DNA of 64,000 nt, from NCBI GenBank assembly GCA_958367245.1, contig CATXEA010000017.1, positions 10,466 to 74,465 on the forward strand, written 5' to 3'. This document shows, one piece after another, positions 34,824 through 43,777 of this stretch. A program made the translations under genes and the position numbers. The notes under the pieces were generated by a model that saw nothing but the letters and a program-made list of their open reading frames with translations, was not told where the DNA came from and made no database searches. The first letter of the stretch is position 1. The number at the start of each line of letters is the position of its first letter. This DNA is from an uncultured Blautia sp. (GTDB taxonomy: Bacteria; Bacillota; Clostridia; Lachnospirales; Lachnospiraceae).

Positions 34824-35318
34824 CTATTTTTTGTGATATCTTAAGGAACAAACATCGTCCCCTTTTGCAATACATTTCGGCAAATCCAGAACACTGTCAT
34901 ATCTCTCACCGATTCCGTGGTCGCCGCACATGGCGATATCGCACAGCTTTGCAATTTCCTCATCTGAGCATCCGGCTTTCTGCCATGCTTTTACAAGAGG
35001 ACAATAATGAAAATCAAGAGACAGCTTTTCGTCTGTGCTTTCCAACACATCCATTTCAAATACCCACTGCGCAGGCTTCGTGAACAATGTTTTTTTCAAA
35101 CCTTTCAGACTGGTTGTCTTTCCCTTTTTTACAAGGTTCTTTCCCTGTATCCGTCCGCATCTTCGAATCGCCGCACTGGAAAATTCGTTCGGATCAAGTC
35201 CCCGCTTTTTCGCCTCGTCCCGCAGAAGATACAGCCACAATGCACGATGCTCCAATTGCTCTCTCACTGCCACGATGATTTTGTTTTTAATTTTTGGTTC
35301 GTTTTTGATATTACTCAT
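34824..35318 (-). CDS. L-2-amino-thiazoline-4-carboxylate hydrolase-like protein
   Basis: 164 residues matching the family by FHYCPLVKAWQKAGCSDEEI, CDIAMCGDHGIGER and the EQLEHRALWLYLL segment. The reference enzyme opens the thiazoline ring on the way to cysteine. First gene of the four-gene operon, 12 bp before the oxidoreductase. GGAGGAG precedes the ATG. Confidence 0.8.
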   Translation of the reverse strand: MSNIKNEPKIKNKIIVAVREQLEHRALWLYLLRDEAKKRGLDPNEFSSAAIRRCGRIQGKNLVKKGKTTSLKGLKKTLFTKPAQWVFEMDVLESTDEKLSLDFHYCPLVKAWQKAGCSDEEIAKLCDIAMCGDHGIGERYDSVLDLPKCIAKGDDVCSLRYHKK

Positions 35319-35428
35319 AAGCGCCCTCTCCTCCTTTTAACAGCCTTTTCTGCTGTAAATTTCGATAACTACATTTTACCATAAATATCCAGATGTTTCA
35401 GTATAAAATACCAGCCCCAAAATCCTCT

Positions 35429-36070
35429 CTACCACCAGGCAACTGCCCTTACAGGCGCTCCGTCGCTGTTTTTCAGCTTCAGCGGACAACAACTGAAATT
35501 AACAAGGTCGTTTTTACATAAATGAAGATTTTTGAGATTTTCTATATTTACGATGTCACAGGTTTCAAAGAGTTTTTTATGTCTTGTCAGATTTTCGTCG
35601 TCAATAGGGTCAAGACCGATTACGTCAAAACCGATTCCTTTATACTTCCCCTCAATGATATAATTCAGCACCTCATCGTCTATACAGGGATAGCTGCCGA
35701 AATAAGCTTCTGTTCCCCAGTATTTATCCCATCCGAGATTAAACAGAAGAAAATCTGCCTGCTCTGCTTTTTCTCCGTATTTTTGAATATATTTCATAGT
35801 AATCGCCTGTCCTTCTTTCAGGTCGCGGCAGTCTATGACAAGGGCTTTTCCAATAAATTGCTCCGGCGGAAACTGATCCAGTGTTGTGCGGTTCGGAAAT
35901 ACATGCGCCGGTGGGTCCATATGGGTTCCTGTGTGAGTACAGATTTCAAGTCTTGTTTCCCTGAAACCGTCTTTTTCATAACTGCCTGCCGGAAAAAGCT
36001 TCGGTGTTTCTGTCCCCGGGTAAACTGTCATATCTTCTGTAATGGTATGTGTTAAGTCTATTATTTTCAT
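35429..36070 (-). CDS. Cyclase / kynurenine-formamidase-like hydrolase
   Basis: 213 residues. Metal-binding motif HTGTHMDPPAH at about 47-57 (HxGTHxDxPxH) defines the cyclase family, with DLTHTITEDMTVYPG at the N-terminus. Relatives hydrolyse N-formylkynurenine or similar amides. GGAGGACAA before the ATG; lies 26 bp after the AraC regulator in the same direction. Confidence 0.9.
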   Translation of the reverse strand: MKIIDLTHTITEDMTVYPGTETPKLFPAGSYEKDGFRETRLEICTHTGTHMDPPAHVFPNRTTLDQFPPEQFIGKALVIDCRDLKEGQAITMKYIQKYGEKAEQADFLLFNLGWDKYWGTEAYFGSYPCIDDEVLNYIIEGKYKGIGFDVIGLDPIDDENLTRHKKLFETCDIVNIENLKNLHLCKNDLVNFSCCPLKLKNSDGAPVRAVAWW

Positions 36071-36096
36071 TTGTCCTCCTTTGCGGGATAAAGTTT

Positions 36097-36915
36097 TTAT
36101 GGCTCTATTGTATCATGCCTTTCCCCGTAATTCACCCTTTTTCGATATTCCCCCGGCGTAATACCGAAGCGTTCTTTAAATACACGATTAAAAGTACGCT
36201 GGCTCTCAAATCCGCTGTCCAGATATATTTCCGTAATCGTATCGGCTGTGTTCTCCAGACGGGAACAGGCATAATTGATGCGTACATCATTTAGATATTG
36301 ATTAAAATTTCTGTGAAATGTTCCCGAAAAAACACGGGACAATGCAAATTTGCTTACCCCAAGCTCTCCAGCCATATCTTCCAGCGTAAATCTCTTTTTA
36401 AAATTGGCAGACACATAAGAAACTGTCTGGTAAATGAAGTCGTAGCATTTCATATTGTTTTTATCTGTCAGCTTTAATTTTCCCATACATCTTGCAAGAA
36501 TCATCTGTAAATATGCCTGTACAATCCTGAAATCATTCTGTTTCATTCCCATAAGAATGTCAAAAATACGGAAAATCTCATTTTCCGCTTCCTCTGCTCT
36601 GATTACAGGATACAGCGGAGCATACTCCAATAAAGCAGGCTCAAACTTTTCCATCAAAAACGGAGAAACATTTATATAAAGAGCACGGTTTACCGATTCT
36701 TCTGCAAACACCTGATAATGATGAATAATATCCGGAAATACAAAACCTATATCTCCTTTTTCCATATGGTACAATTCCTGACCAACCCCAAGCTCCAGTG
36801 TTCCATCTGTTACATATACAATTTCCAGTGCATTATGAAGATGAGGGGAAATATGTTTCGCTGTTTTCCTGACTACAAGAATTTCCTCTTTTGTATCTTC
36901 CAGTGATAAGTGCAT
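36097..36915 (-). CDS. AraC-family regulator with cupin domain
   Basis: 272 residues. N-terminal cupin-like sensor (HISPHLHNALEIVYVTDGTLEL), C-terminal two-HTH AraC domain (GVSKFALSRVFSGTFHRNF, then DSGFESQRTFNRVFKERFGITPGEYRK). Same-strand neighbour of the cyclase gene, which it may regulate. Confidence 0.92.
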   Translation of the reverse strand: MHLSLEDTKEEILVVRKTAKHISPHLHNALEIVYVTDGTLELGVGQELYHMEKGDIGFVFPDIIHHYQVFAEESVNRALYINVSPFLMEKFEPALLEYAPLYPVIRAEEAENEIFRIFDILMGMKQNDFRIVQAYLQMILARCMGKLKLTDKNNMKCYDFIYQTVSYVSANFKKRFTLEDMAGELGVSKFALSRVFSGTFHRNFNQYLNDVRINYACSRLENTADTITEIYLDSGFESQRTFNRVFKERFGITPGEYRKRVNYGERHDTIEP

Positions 36916-36967
36916 AGATTTTCCTCCCTTTTCGCAATCTTTATATATTTGTATGTTATAAAAATGT

Positions 36968-37003
36968 AAAAAATCGGGCCATTTCGCAGAAACGAAATGA
37001 CCC
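36968..37003 (-). terminator. Terminator of the lacZ-GPH operon
   Basis: 11-bp stem (36976-36986 with 36993-37003, one G-T pair on the minus transcript), loop of 6, then T6 on the minus strand. Lies 13 bp after the GPH stop. Confidence 0.85.
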
Positions 37004-37016
37004 TTTATTATTTTTG

Positions 37017-38393
37017 TTATACATTTGTCGAAGCAGAAGCAATTCCTTTTTCAGCCCGAATTTTGGCATTTGCCTCCTCAACATTCATTTTTGAAAGAAT
37101 AATCATAATCAGTACGTTAAATACCAGTGGAAGCCACAGGTACATAAACTGCAGCATGTTGATACAGGACTGAGGCTGTGATGCAGCAGTTCCCACATAT
37201 CCGCTGAATTCCAGAAGCCATCCTACAACTGCTGTTCCGATACCTCCGCCCAGCTTAACGCCTAAAGAAGTACAGGAATACATTGTTCCGTCAACTTTTT
37301 TCCCCTTTGTAAGATACGTATACTCCGAACAGGATGCAATGACTGCATTCATATCTCCCTGCCATGGTCCCTGTCCAAAAGCTGCCAGCGCTGTAAAAAG
37401 GAGCATCAGCGGTACGCTTCCCATATAACCAGCCACTACTACAAGACCTCTTCCAAGTACAGCAAGCATATATCCTCTGAGGTTCAGTTTATACATTCCT
37501 TTCCATTTTCCAACAAGAGTCGGAGTAAAAATCAGCGCAATAATCAGCGGAATATTTACTGCCCACGAAAAAACACCGAACAGGTTTTTATTTTTCAGCA
37601 CCCATGTCGCATAGAAAATACCGGCTCCAATCATCGCTCCGTATAACTGCTGAAGAATATAAACTCCACAGATCATAATATAATATTTATTTGCGATAAT
37701 CAGCTTAAATGCTTCTGCCAGACCATATTTTTCTTCCTTCGCCTGTGTTTCACCCAGTTCTTCTTCCGGAAGCTCCTTTACGGAAAGACCGGAAATCGTA
37801 TTGACGATAAGACCAATCACTGCATAGATAATCGCAACCAGTCTCCATGCCGCGGCATCTCCTCCGCAATAATCTACAAACATAACGGTTACGGACTGAA
37901 TCAGAAGGCTGGTGGAAAAGGCAAAGATAAAACGGTAAGAACCCATCTCTACACGCTCTTTGCTGTTTCTTGTTACCAGAGATGTCAGCGCTGAGTACGC
38001 AATGTTGTTGGCTGTATAAAAAACGCCGTTTAATAAAGTATATGCAATAAAAAACCATGCATACTGCGCCGTTTTTCCCCAGCTTGTAGGAACTGCAAAT
38101 ACTGCTGCCAGTGTGACGGCACATCCAATGTAACCGTAAATCATCCACGGTCTTGCTTTTCCCAGTTTCGAATGTGTCTTATCAATCAGAGAACCAAATA
38201 TAATATCTGTAAATCCGTCAAAAATCTTTGAAAGCGCAATTAAGGTACCGATTACGCCTGATGCCAGACCGATTGTATCGGTCAGATAAATCATAACAAA
38301 GGAGGTAAGAAACGCATATACCACATTTCCCGCAATATCTCCGGAACCATATCCCACTTTGTTATACCATTTTAAATACTTTTTTTCCTCCAT
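37017..38393 (-). CDS. GPH/MelB-family sugar:cation symporter
   Basis: 458 residues with 12 predicted membrane helices, full length. KIFDGFTDIIFGSLIDKTHSKLGKARPWM is the GPH signature. Lies 70 bp after lacZ and likely imports the beta-galactoside it hydrolyses. Terminator directly downstream. Confidence 0.93.
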   Translation of the reverse strand: MEEKKYLKWYNKVGYGSGDIAGNVVYAFLTSFVMIYLTDTIGLASGVIGTLIALSKIFDGFTDIIFGSLIDKTHSKLGKARPWMIYGYIGCAVTLAAVFAVPTSWGKTAQYAWFFIAYTLLNGVFYTANNIAYSALTSLVTRNSKERVEMGSYRFIFAFSTSLLIQSVTVMFVDYCGGDAAAWRLVAIIYAVIGLIVNTISGLSVKELPEEELGETQAKEEKYGLAEAFKLIIANKYYIMICGVYILQQLYGAMIGAGIFYATWVLKNKNLFGVFSWAVNIPLIIALIFTPTLVGKWKGMYKLNLRGYMLAVLGRGLVVVAGYMGSVPLMLLFTALAAFGQGPWQGDMNAVIASCSEYTYLTKGKKVDGTMYSCTSLGVKLGGGIGTAVVGWLLEFSGYVGTAASQPQSCINMLQFMYLWLPLVFNVLIMIILSKMNVEEANAKIRAEKGIASASTNV

Positions 38394-38463
38394 ACAATAA
38401 CTCCTTCTTCTTTTCGTATATCATCCGCTTTTTTCTGTTTCATTTCTTCCTGTCTTCCCCTGT

Positions 38464-41400
38464 TCATCCTCTCACAAAAGGAACCAGTGTAAAACAGAAT
38501 CGGAAAAAGTTTTCATCAAACCTGTATTTTTCTATTACCTCAGGTCCGCAGCTATTAGAACCAATTCCATTTAAGGCATAATCCACACAAAGCACTGTGC
38601 TGTCCGCCTCGACAAGCTCGTAATTGTGCGCTGCTCGCTCCAGCTCTTCCTGAGTATAACGTGATGCATTAAAGGAAAATGTTTTTTCAGATACCGCAGT
38701 GATTCCAAACTGCGGATTGAAAATCTCAACATAATCGCAGTCAAAATGACTTCCGTTTTCCTGCGGCATAATATAATCCTCATGCATCTCTCTCACCTTT
38801 GCACGATACAGACTGTGACAGGAGGCTCTGTGTTTGTCCCGATAGCTCTCCTGCGGTCCCATTCCGTAATAGCAGGCCTCATTCAGACGTTTATCAAGGA
38901 AAAGCCTTACACCAAATCTTGGAAGCTCCGGAAATTCCTCATCTTTTTTTACTGTAAATGCAGATGTTATTTTTCCGCCGGAATCAACTGTCCAGCTAAC
39001 CTCCACATCCATAATTTTCTGCACAGTCGGCGCAACTACTGCTCCATGACAGGTTATCACAACCTCGTTTCTGCTCTGGCATACATCAATATCGTAAGCT
39101 CTAATACCCGCTTCGTCATAATGCGCCTTCTTCCACTGCGCTTTTCTGTACATATCATTATCTGTAGGCGCTCTCCAAATATTCAGTTCCATCGGATGAT
39201 TCAGATAATTCCTGCCTGCAAAGGTGAGCTGGTCAAAAAGAGCAGTCCGCTTATCAAGCGTATAAACAAAGTCCCTTGCTTTGATTTCAATTTTCGTATC
39301 AGATTCTTTCACACAAATTTCTGCATCCTTCACCGGATTGTTCAGCCATTTCAAAGCCTGCTGATTTCTACCGTCACAATTTGTGAGAAGAATTTCATCA
39401 AACCCTAAAATATGATGTTTTTCCAGAAGCGGTATCTCTTTTTTCAAACAATAAATCAGTTTCAGATAAACCTTTCCTGTATCTGGAATTTGAAGTCTCA
39501 ATTCTGTTTTTCCCTCACTGTGAGGCTCTGCAAAAATCTCAGGAAGCTTTCCCCGTCCTATACTCAGACCGTCCCGGGATACCTCATAAAAAATATCTGC
39601 ATAGTCCTTCAGATTATCAAAATCCATATAATTGTGAAGAATCAACTCTCCGCTTTCCTGATCAAAGGAAACAACCCTTGCAGGACGATGTACATTTTTG
39701 TATTCCAGAAGCCCTGTATGAGGAGTGCGGTCAGGGTACACAAGACCATCCATACAGAAGTTTCCATCATGGATTTTTTCCCCGTGGTCGCCTCCGTAGT
39801 AATAGATTGTCCTTCCATCCAATGCCTTCCCATGGGCAATTCCGTGGTCGCACCACTCCCATACAAAACCGCCGCACATTCTGTCATCTTTCTGAATCAT
39901 CTGGAAATAATCCTCGAAATCTCCTGGGCCGTTGCCCATACTGTGGCAGTATTCCACCAGAAGGAATGGCTTGCTTCCATCTTTTTCAAGATACTCCTCT
40001 ATTTCCCCAAGAGATGGATACATACGACTGTAGATATCAAGGTTTTCATAATTATAGACCACGCTGTAATTGCGGTATCTGGCGCTTTCGTACTGGGTGA
40101 TTCCTGCAGGGTCAAAATTTTTTGTCCACTCAAGAGCCTTTTCGAAATTACATCCGTAAGCGCTTTCATTTCCCATTGACCACATAACAATGCAGAAACG
40201 GTTTTTATCACGCTGAACCATCCTCTTTACTCTGTCGAGAATCGCCTCTTCCCATGCAGGGTCATCTGCAATTTTTTCATTCCATCGGTCAAATCTGTTG
40301 TAATCCGTATCGACCTTTCGATACAGCATAAACGGCCCGTGCGCCTCAATGTCTGCCTCATCAATAACCATAAAGCCATATTTTTCGCACATCTGATAAA
40401 AATACGGGACATTTGGATAATGGCTGGAGCGAATCGCATTGAAGTTGTGCTGTTTCATCAGTGTAAGGTCTTTTTTTATTTTCTGCACATCAACTGTAAA
40501 GCCTGTTTCCGGATCAGAATCATGGCGGTTCACACCGCGGAATTTTATCTTCTGCCCGTTAAATAAAATTACCTTATCAACAATCTCCATTTTGCGTAAA
40601 GCGATATGCTCTGTAATCGTCTCATGTTCTGTCTCAAGAATCATGGTATATAAATATGGAGCTTCTGTATTCCAAAGTTTCGGACAGACAATCTCAAACT
40701 CTGCCGTTCCATTTTTTTCAAGCTGTCCCTGTGAGACGACCGCCCCGTTTTTGTCCTCGATATTTATGTTCAGCAAGACTGGCTCCTGATAAAATCCCAC
40801 CTTAATCTTTACCTTTGCCAAATCCTCAGAAATGTCGGTCGTGATGCGATAATCCCAGACTGCCCTCTCCGGCCGCTTCAGAATATACACATCCCGGAAA
40901 ATCCCGCTCATGCGGAATTTATCCTGATCTTCCAGATAGGAGCCGTCACACCATTTGAGAACAAGGACGGAAATGCTGTTTTCTCCTTCCTTCAAAAAAT
41001 CTGTTACATCGAATTCACTTGTCATATGAGACACCTGGCTGTATCCCACATATTTCCCGTTAAGCCACAGATAAAAACAACTGTCCACTCCTTCAAAATT
41101 CAGAAATGCCTTTGGCGCTTTTTCTTCTTTCTGATAAAAAAATTTATGGACATAGGCTCCGCATGGTATATCATGTGGTACATATGGCGGGTCAAAAGGA
41201 AATGGATATCGGATATTTGTATATTGAGGTATGTCATAGCCTGCTGTCTGCCAGACCCCCGGAACCATAATTTCATCAAATTCCGAAACGTCATATCCTT
41301 CTTCATAAAACAAATCCGTCACATCGAAGATGCTGTTATAATATCGAAACTTCCAGTTTCCATTCAAAATCTGCAATCTGTCTGATTTCTCCCTGTGCTC

Positions 41401-41505
41401 ATCCAAATCATCCTGTCTTTTCGATGCAGGCACATAATACGCTCTGGGCGGCATGGTATTTTCATGCAGTATATGCAGGTCCTCGTAATAACGCGGTACA
41501 ATCAT
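38464..41505 (-). CDS. lacZ: Beta-galactosidase, GH2 family
   Basis: 1013 residues, the LacZ length. Jelly-roll, Ig and TIM-barrel domains then the C-terminal small-chain domain. Acid/base E447 in SMGNESAYG and nucleophile E518 in LLVEYCHSMGNG. No signal peptide, so cytosolic. Divergent from an AraC regulator; followed by a GPH transporter. The long antisense open frames inside it are shadows. Confidence 0.96.
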   Translation of the reverse strand: MIVPRYYEDLHILHENTMPPRAYYVPASKRQDDLDEHREKSDRLQILNGNWKFRYYNSIFDVTDLFYEEGYDVSEFDEIMVPGVWQTAGYDIPQYTNIRYPFPFDPPYVPHDIPCGAYVHKFFYQKEEKAPKAFLNFEGVDSCFYLWLNGKYVGYSQVSHMTSEFDVTDFLKEGENSISVLVLKWCDGSYLEDQDKFRMSGIFRDVYILKRPERAVWDYRITTDISEDLAKVKIKVGFYQEPVLLNINIEDKNGAVVSQGQLEKNGTAEFEIVCPKLWNTEAPYLYTMILETEHETITEHIALRKMEIVDKVILFNGQKIKFRGVNRHDSDPETGFTVDVQKIKKDLTLMKQHNFNAIRSSHYPNVPYFYQMCEKYGFMVIDEADIEAHGPFMLYRKVDTDYNRFDRWNEKIADDPAWEEAILDRVKRMVQRDKNRFCIVMWSMGNESAYGCNFEKALEWTKNFDPAGITQYESARYRNYSVVYNYENLDIYSRMYPSLGEIEEYLEKDGSKPFLLVEYCHSMGNGPGDFEDYFQMIQKDDRMCGGFVWEWCDHGIAHGKALDGRTIYYYGGDHGEKIHDGNFCMDGLVYPDRTPHTGLLEYKNVHRPARVVSFDQESGELILHNYMDFDNLKDYADIFYEVSRDGLSIGRGKLPEIFAEPHSEGKTELRLQIPDTGKVYLKLIYCLKKEIPLLEKHHILGFDEILLTNCDGRNQQALKWLNNPVKDAEICVKESDTKIEIKARDFVYTLDKRTALFDQLTFAGRNYLNHPMELNIWRAPTDNDMYRKAQWKKAHYDEAGIRAYDIDVCQSRNEVVITCHGAVVAPTVQKIMDVEVSWTVDSGGKITSAFTVKKDEEFPELPRFGVRLFLDKRLNEACYYGMGPQESYRDKHRASCHSLYRAKVREMHEDYIMPQENGSHFDCDYVEIFNPQFGITAVSEKTFSFNASRYTQEELERAAHNYELVEADSTVLCVDYALNGIGSNSCGPEVIEKYRFDENFFRFCFTLVPFVRG

Positions 41506-41597
41506 TGTTTCCTCTCCTCAAACATGCATTTTTTGTTATCTGTTACCAGTTTTCACTTACTTCTCCGGAAATGCAAGTCTTGTCTTTGACTAAGATA

Positions 41598-41665
41598 AGC
41601 ATACTGTAATATGCAAAATATGTCTATAAACGGAAGTAGACAAAATATGCACAAAATGATACAAT
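41598..41665. promoter_or_regulatory. Back-to-back lacZ and araC promoters with central dyad
   Basis: Plus: TAGACA (41637-41642), 17 bp, TACAAT (41660-41665) for the AraC gene. Minus: TAGACA (41621-41626), 17 bp, TATGCT (41598-41603) for lacZ. The two -35 boxes are 10 bp apart and symmetric, and TGCA lies 5 bp outside each (41612-41615, 41648-41651). Likely AraC operator. Confidence 0.65.
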
Positions 41666-41694
41666 CAATAAAAAAGGAGGAGGGAAGCCGCGCC

Positions 41695-42564
41695 ATGTAT
41701 ATGAATACAGGATACCTGAATCATTCTCATATTGATTTCAAAGATAAAAGCAGACCGCTGATCGTAGGGAGCTGCGGCACCTATCGGCTTTCTGCACACC
41801 CCAGAATGCCCACCTACCGCCCCAGAGGCCGTGTGGATTATCAGATTATCTATATTGCGTCCGGACAGGGATATTTTCATTTCGGCAATCCGGAAAATGA
41901 AACGATTGTTCCGGCAGGAAATATAGTTTTGTTCCGACCTAAGGAATTTCAGAAATATGAATACTATGGGGTGGATAAAACAGAAGTTTACTGGATACAT
42001 TTTACGGGAAGTGATGTTAAAAATATTCTGCGCAAATATGGTTTTTCGGATAAACAGCGTGTTTTCCCTGTAGGTACTTTACTTGAATATGAGCAGATTT
42101 TTAAAAGAATCATCGTAGAACTGCAAAGATGTCAGGATAATTACGAAGAGATGTTAACTCTGCTGCTGCGCCACCTTCTAATTCTTTTTCACAGAGAGCT
42201 GACCAGAGAACATGTTTTAAAAAATGAATATATGGAACATGAAATGAGCGCTGCCGCCGCCTATTTCCACGAGAATTACAATCGTGATATCAATATTGAG
42301 GAATATGCCGCTTCCAGAGGTATGAGCGTTAGCTGGTTTATACGAAATTTCAAAAAATATACCGGCTCCACTCCCATGCAGTTTATTGTATCTCTCCGCA
42401 TCAGCAATGCACAGATTCTTCTGGAAACCACTAATTATGCAGTAAATGAGATTTCCAGAATTGTAGGATATGATAACCAGCTCTATTTCAGCAGACTTTT
42501 TCATAAACTAAAGGGATATTCTCCGACGAAATATCGGAAACGAAAAACAGAAATTCAGATATAG
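41695..42564 (+). CDS. AraC-family regulator of lacZ
   Basis: 289 residues from the ATG at 41695, preceded by AAAAAGGAGGAG. Cupin-type N-terminal ligand domain (GYFHFGNPENE) and C-terminal AraC HTH pair (RGMSVSWFIRNFKKYTG, YDNQLYFSRLFHKLKGYSPTKYR). Divergent from lacZ-GPH, so probably the sugar-responsive activator of that operon. Confidence 0.92.
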   Translation: MYMNTGYLNHSHIDFKDKSRPLIVGSCGTYRLSAHPRMPTYRPRGRVDYQIIYIASGQGYFHFGNPENETIVPAGNIVLFRPKEFQKYEYYGVDKTEVYWIHFTGSDVKNILRKYGFSDKQRVFPVGTLLEYEQIFKRIIVELQRCQDNYEEMLTLLLRHLLILFHRELTREHVLKNEYMEHEMSAAAAYFHENYNRDINIEEYAASRGMSVSWFIRNFKKYTGSTPMQFIVSLRISNAQILLETTNYAVNEISRIVGYDNQLYFSRLFHKLKGYSPTKYRKRKTEIQI

Positions 42565-42575
42565 TATTTGGATCA

Positions 42576-42604
42576 GGGGAAGTTTCTCTGCCTGAAACCT
42601 CCCC
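42576..42604. terminator. Hairpin between the AraC and 71-aa genes
   Basis: Stem 42576-42586 with 42594-42604 (GGGGAAGTTTC/GAAACCTCCCC, one mismatch on this strand and one wobble on the other). Convergent genes; weak T run. Confidence 0.55.
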
Positions 42605-42629
42605 TTTCACATGTATAGAAATATATTTT

Positions 42630-42845
42630 TCAGATGCGCTCCAGCACATCGCTCATCCCGTCAATGGCATCGTCAACTGCAGCCAATGCCTCAGAAAGCG
42701 TGTCCATGACAATTGAATCAGCCCCTTCTTCCTCATACTCATCTACAAGCTCTGCAAATTCCATTTTCACTGACTCCATTTCCTCTGCCAGTTTCTGTAA
42801 TCTTGCCCCTTTTGTATCTGTTTTCATTGAAACGATTTTTTTCAT
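42630..42845 (-). CDS. Small acidic coiled-coil protein, 71 aa
   Basis: 71 residues, acidic, helical (LQKLAEEMESVKMEFAELVD, then ALAAVDDAIDGMSDVLERI). No family recognised. AGGAG-like bases before the ATG and its own hairpin downstream support it being real. The open frame on the opposite strand is a shadow. Confidence 0.6.
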   Translation of the reverse strand: MKKIVSMKTDTKGARLQKLAEEMESVKMEFAELVDEYEEEGADSIVMDTLSEALAAVDDAIDGMSDVLERI

Positions 42846-42893
42846 GTTTTAAGACTCCTGTTCTTTATTCTTGTTTTGAAATTTTTTATACTC

Positions 42894-43673
42894 TTATTCT
42901 CCGCGAACCGGACAAAACAGCTCATTTCCTCTTCTTCCCGAGCAGACCTTCGCCAGCTTCTGAGCAAATTTATCCTGAAGAGACAGACTCAGGGCACGGG
43001 CATCTTCCGGACACACTGTTATACAGCGCATACAGGAAATACAGCGTGAGGAATCTGCTGTTTTCAGATTTACGGGAGAAATAGCTCCTGCCGGACAAAG
43101 CTCCGCGCAAAGCCCGCACAAGGTACAGCTATCATTCGCTTCCGGTATTACCGGAACTACTTTATACTCCTTGTAAGGATAATTTCCGGGAAGATGTAAA
43201 ACCGCCTCTTTGTCGTCCTCCTCGAATACTCCGAGAATTGTCTCTGCAAAAAGTCCCAGTTGTTTCCTGTCCTCCTCATCCGGTCTTCCCGCTGCAAACT
43301 GACGGGCAATGGAATGCTCTGCAATGGCAGCAACTCCCGCCTTACAGCAAAATCCCGCCTCTTCCAGATCGTCCTTTAATTCCAGAAGCGCATCCTCATA
43401 AGCTCTGTTTCCATACACTGCCACAGCAGCAGCCTTCGCTCCGTTTCCTTTCAGTCTGCTCAGATTCGCGCTTGCCATCAGTGGAATACGTCCCCCATAC
43501 ACCGGAGCTGCCACAATGCAGACATCTTCTTTCCTGATTTTATAATCCTGAAAACGCAGTCTGGAGTTGGAAAGATCAATCTCCACTTTTTCGCAGTCCC
43601 ACTGACTGCTTAAAATATCTGCAACCTGTTTTGTTCCGCCTGTCGGACTGAAATATATTTCGTATAATTTCAT
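42894..43673 (-). CDS. EFR1-type flavodoxin/ferredoxin fusion
   Basis: 259 residues. Flavodoxin-like N-terminus (YFSPTGGTKQVADIL), then two [4Fe-4S] clusters: CTLCGLCAELCP and CISCMRCITVCP. Electron carrier typical of Lachnospiraceae; partner not evident. Single gene, followed upstream by a 17-bp-arm hairpin region. Confidence 0.93.
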   Translation of the reverse strand: MKLYEIYFSPTGGTKQVADILSSQWDCEKVEIDLSNSRLRFQDYKIRKEDVCIVAAPVYGGRIPLMASANLSRLKGNGAKAAAVAVYGNRAYEDALLELKDDLEEAGFCCKAGVAAIAEHSIARQFAAGRPDEEDRKQLGLFAETILGVFEEDDKEAVLHLPGNYPYKEYKVVPVIPEANDSCTLCGLCAELCPAGAISPVNLKTADSSRCISCMRCITVCPEDARALSLSLQDKFAQKLAKVCSGRRGNELFCPVRGE

Positions 43674-43729
43674 TTTTGTCTTTACTCCTCTCGCAGTAAT
43701 TCTTAATTGTCTTTATTATAACAAACAAA

Positions 43730-43766
43730 GGAAAGAAAAGGAACTGTCTCAGTCCCTTTTCTTTCC
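43730..43766. terminator. Long-arm hairpin after the histidine kinase
   Basis: 17-bp imperfect arms (43730-43746 with 43750-43766, one mismatch) with a 3-base loop, directly after the histidine kinase stop; no strong T run. Confidence 0.55.
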
Positions 43767-43777
43767 TCCTCTTATCT

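Noticed and set aside
38746..40179. Long plus-strand open frames (220 and 255 codons) inside lacZ
   Set aside because: Antisense to a complete GH2 gene with intact catalytic residues; no ribosome site and no domain similarity seen.
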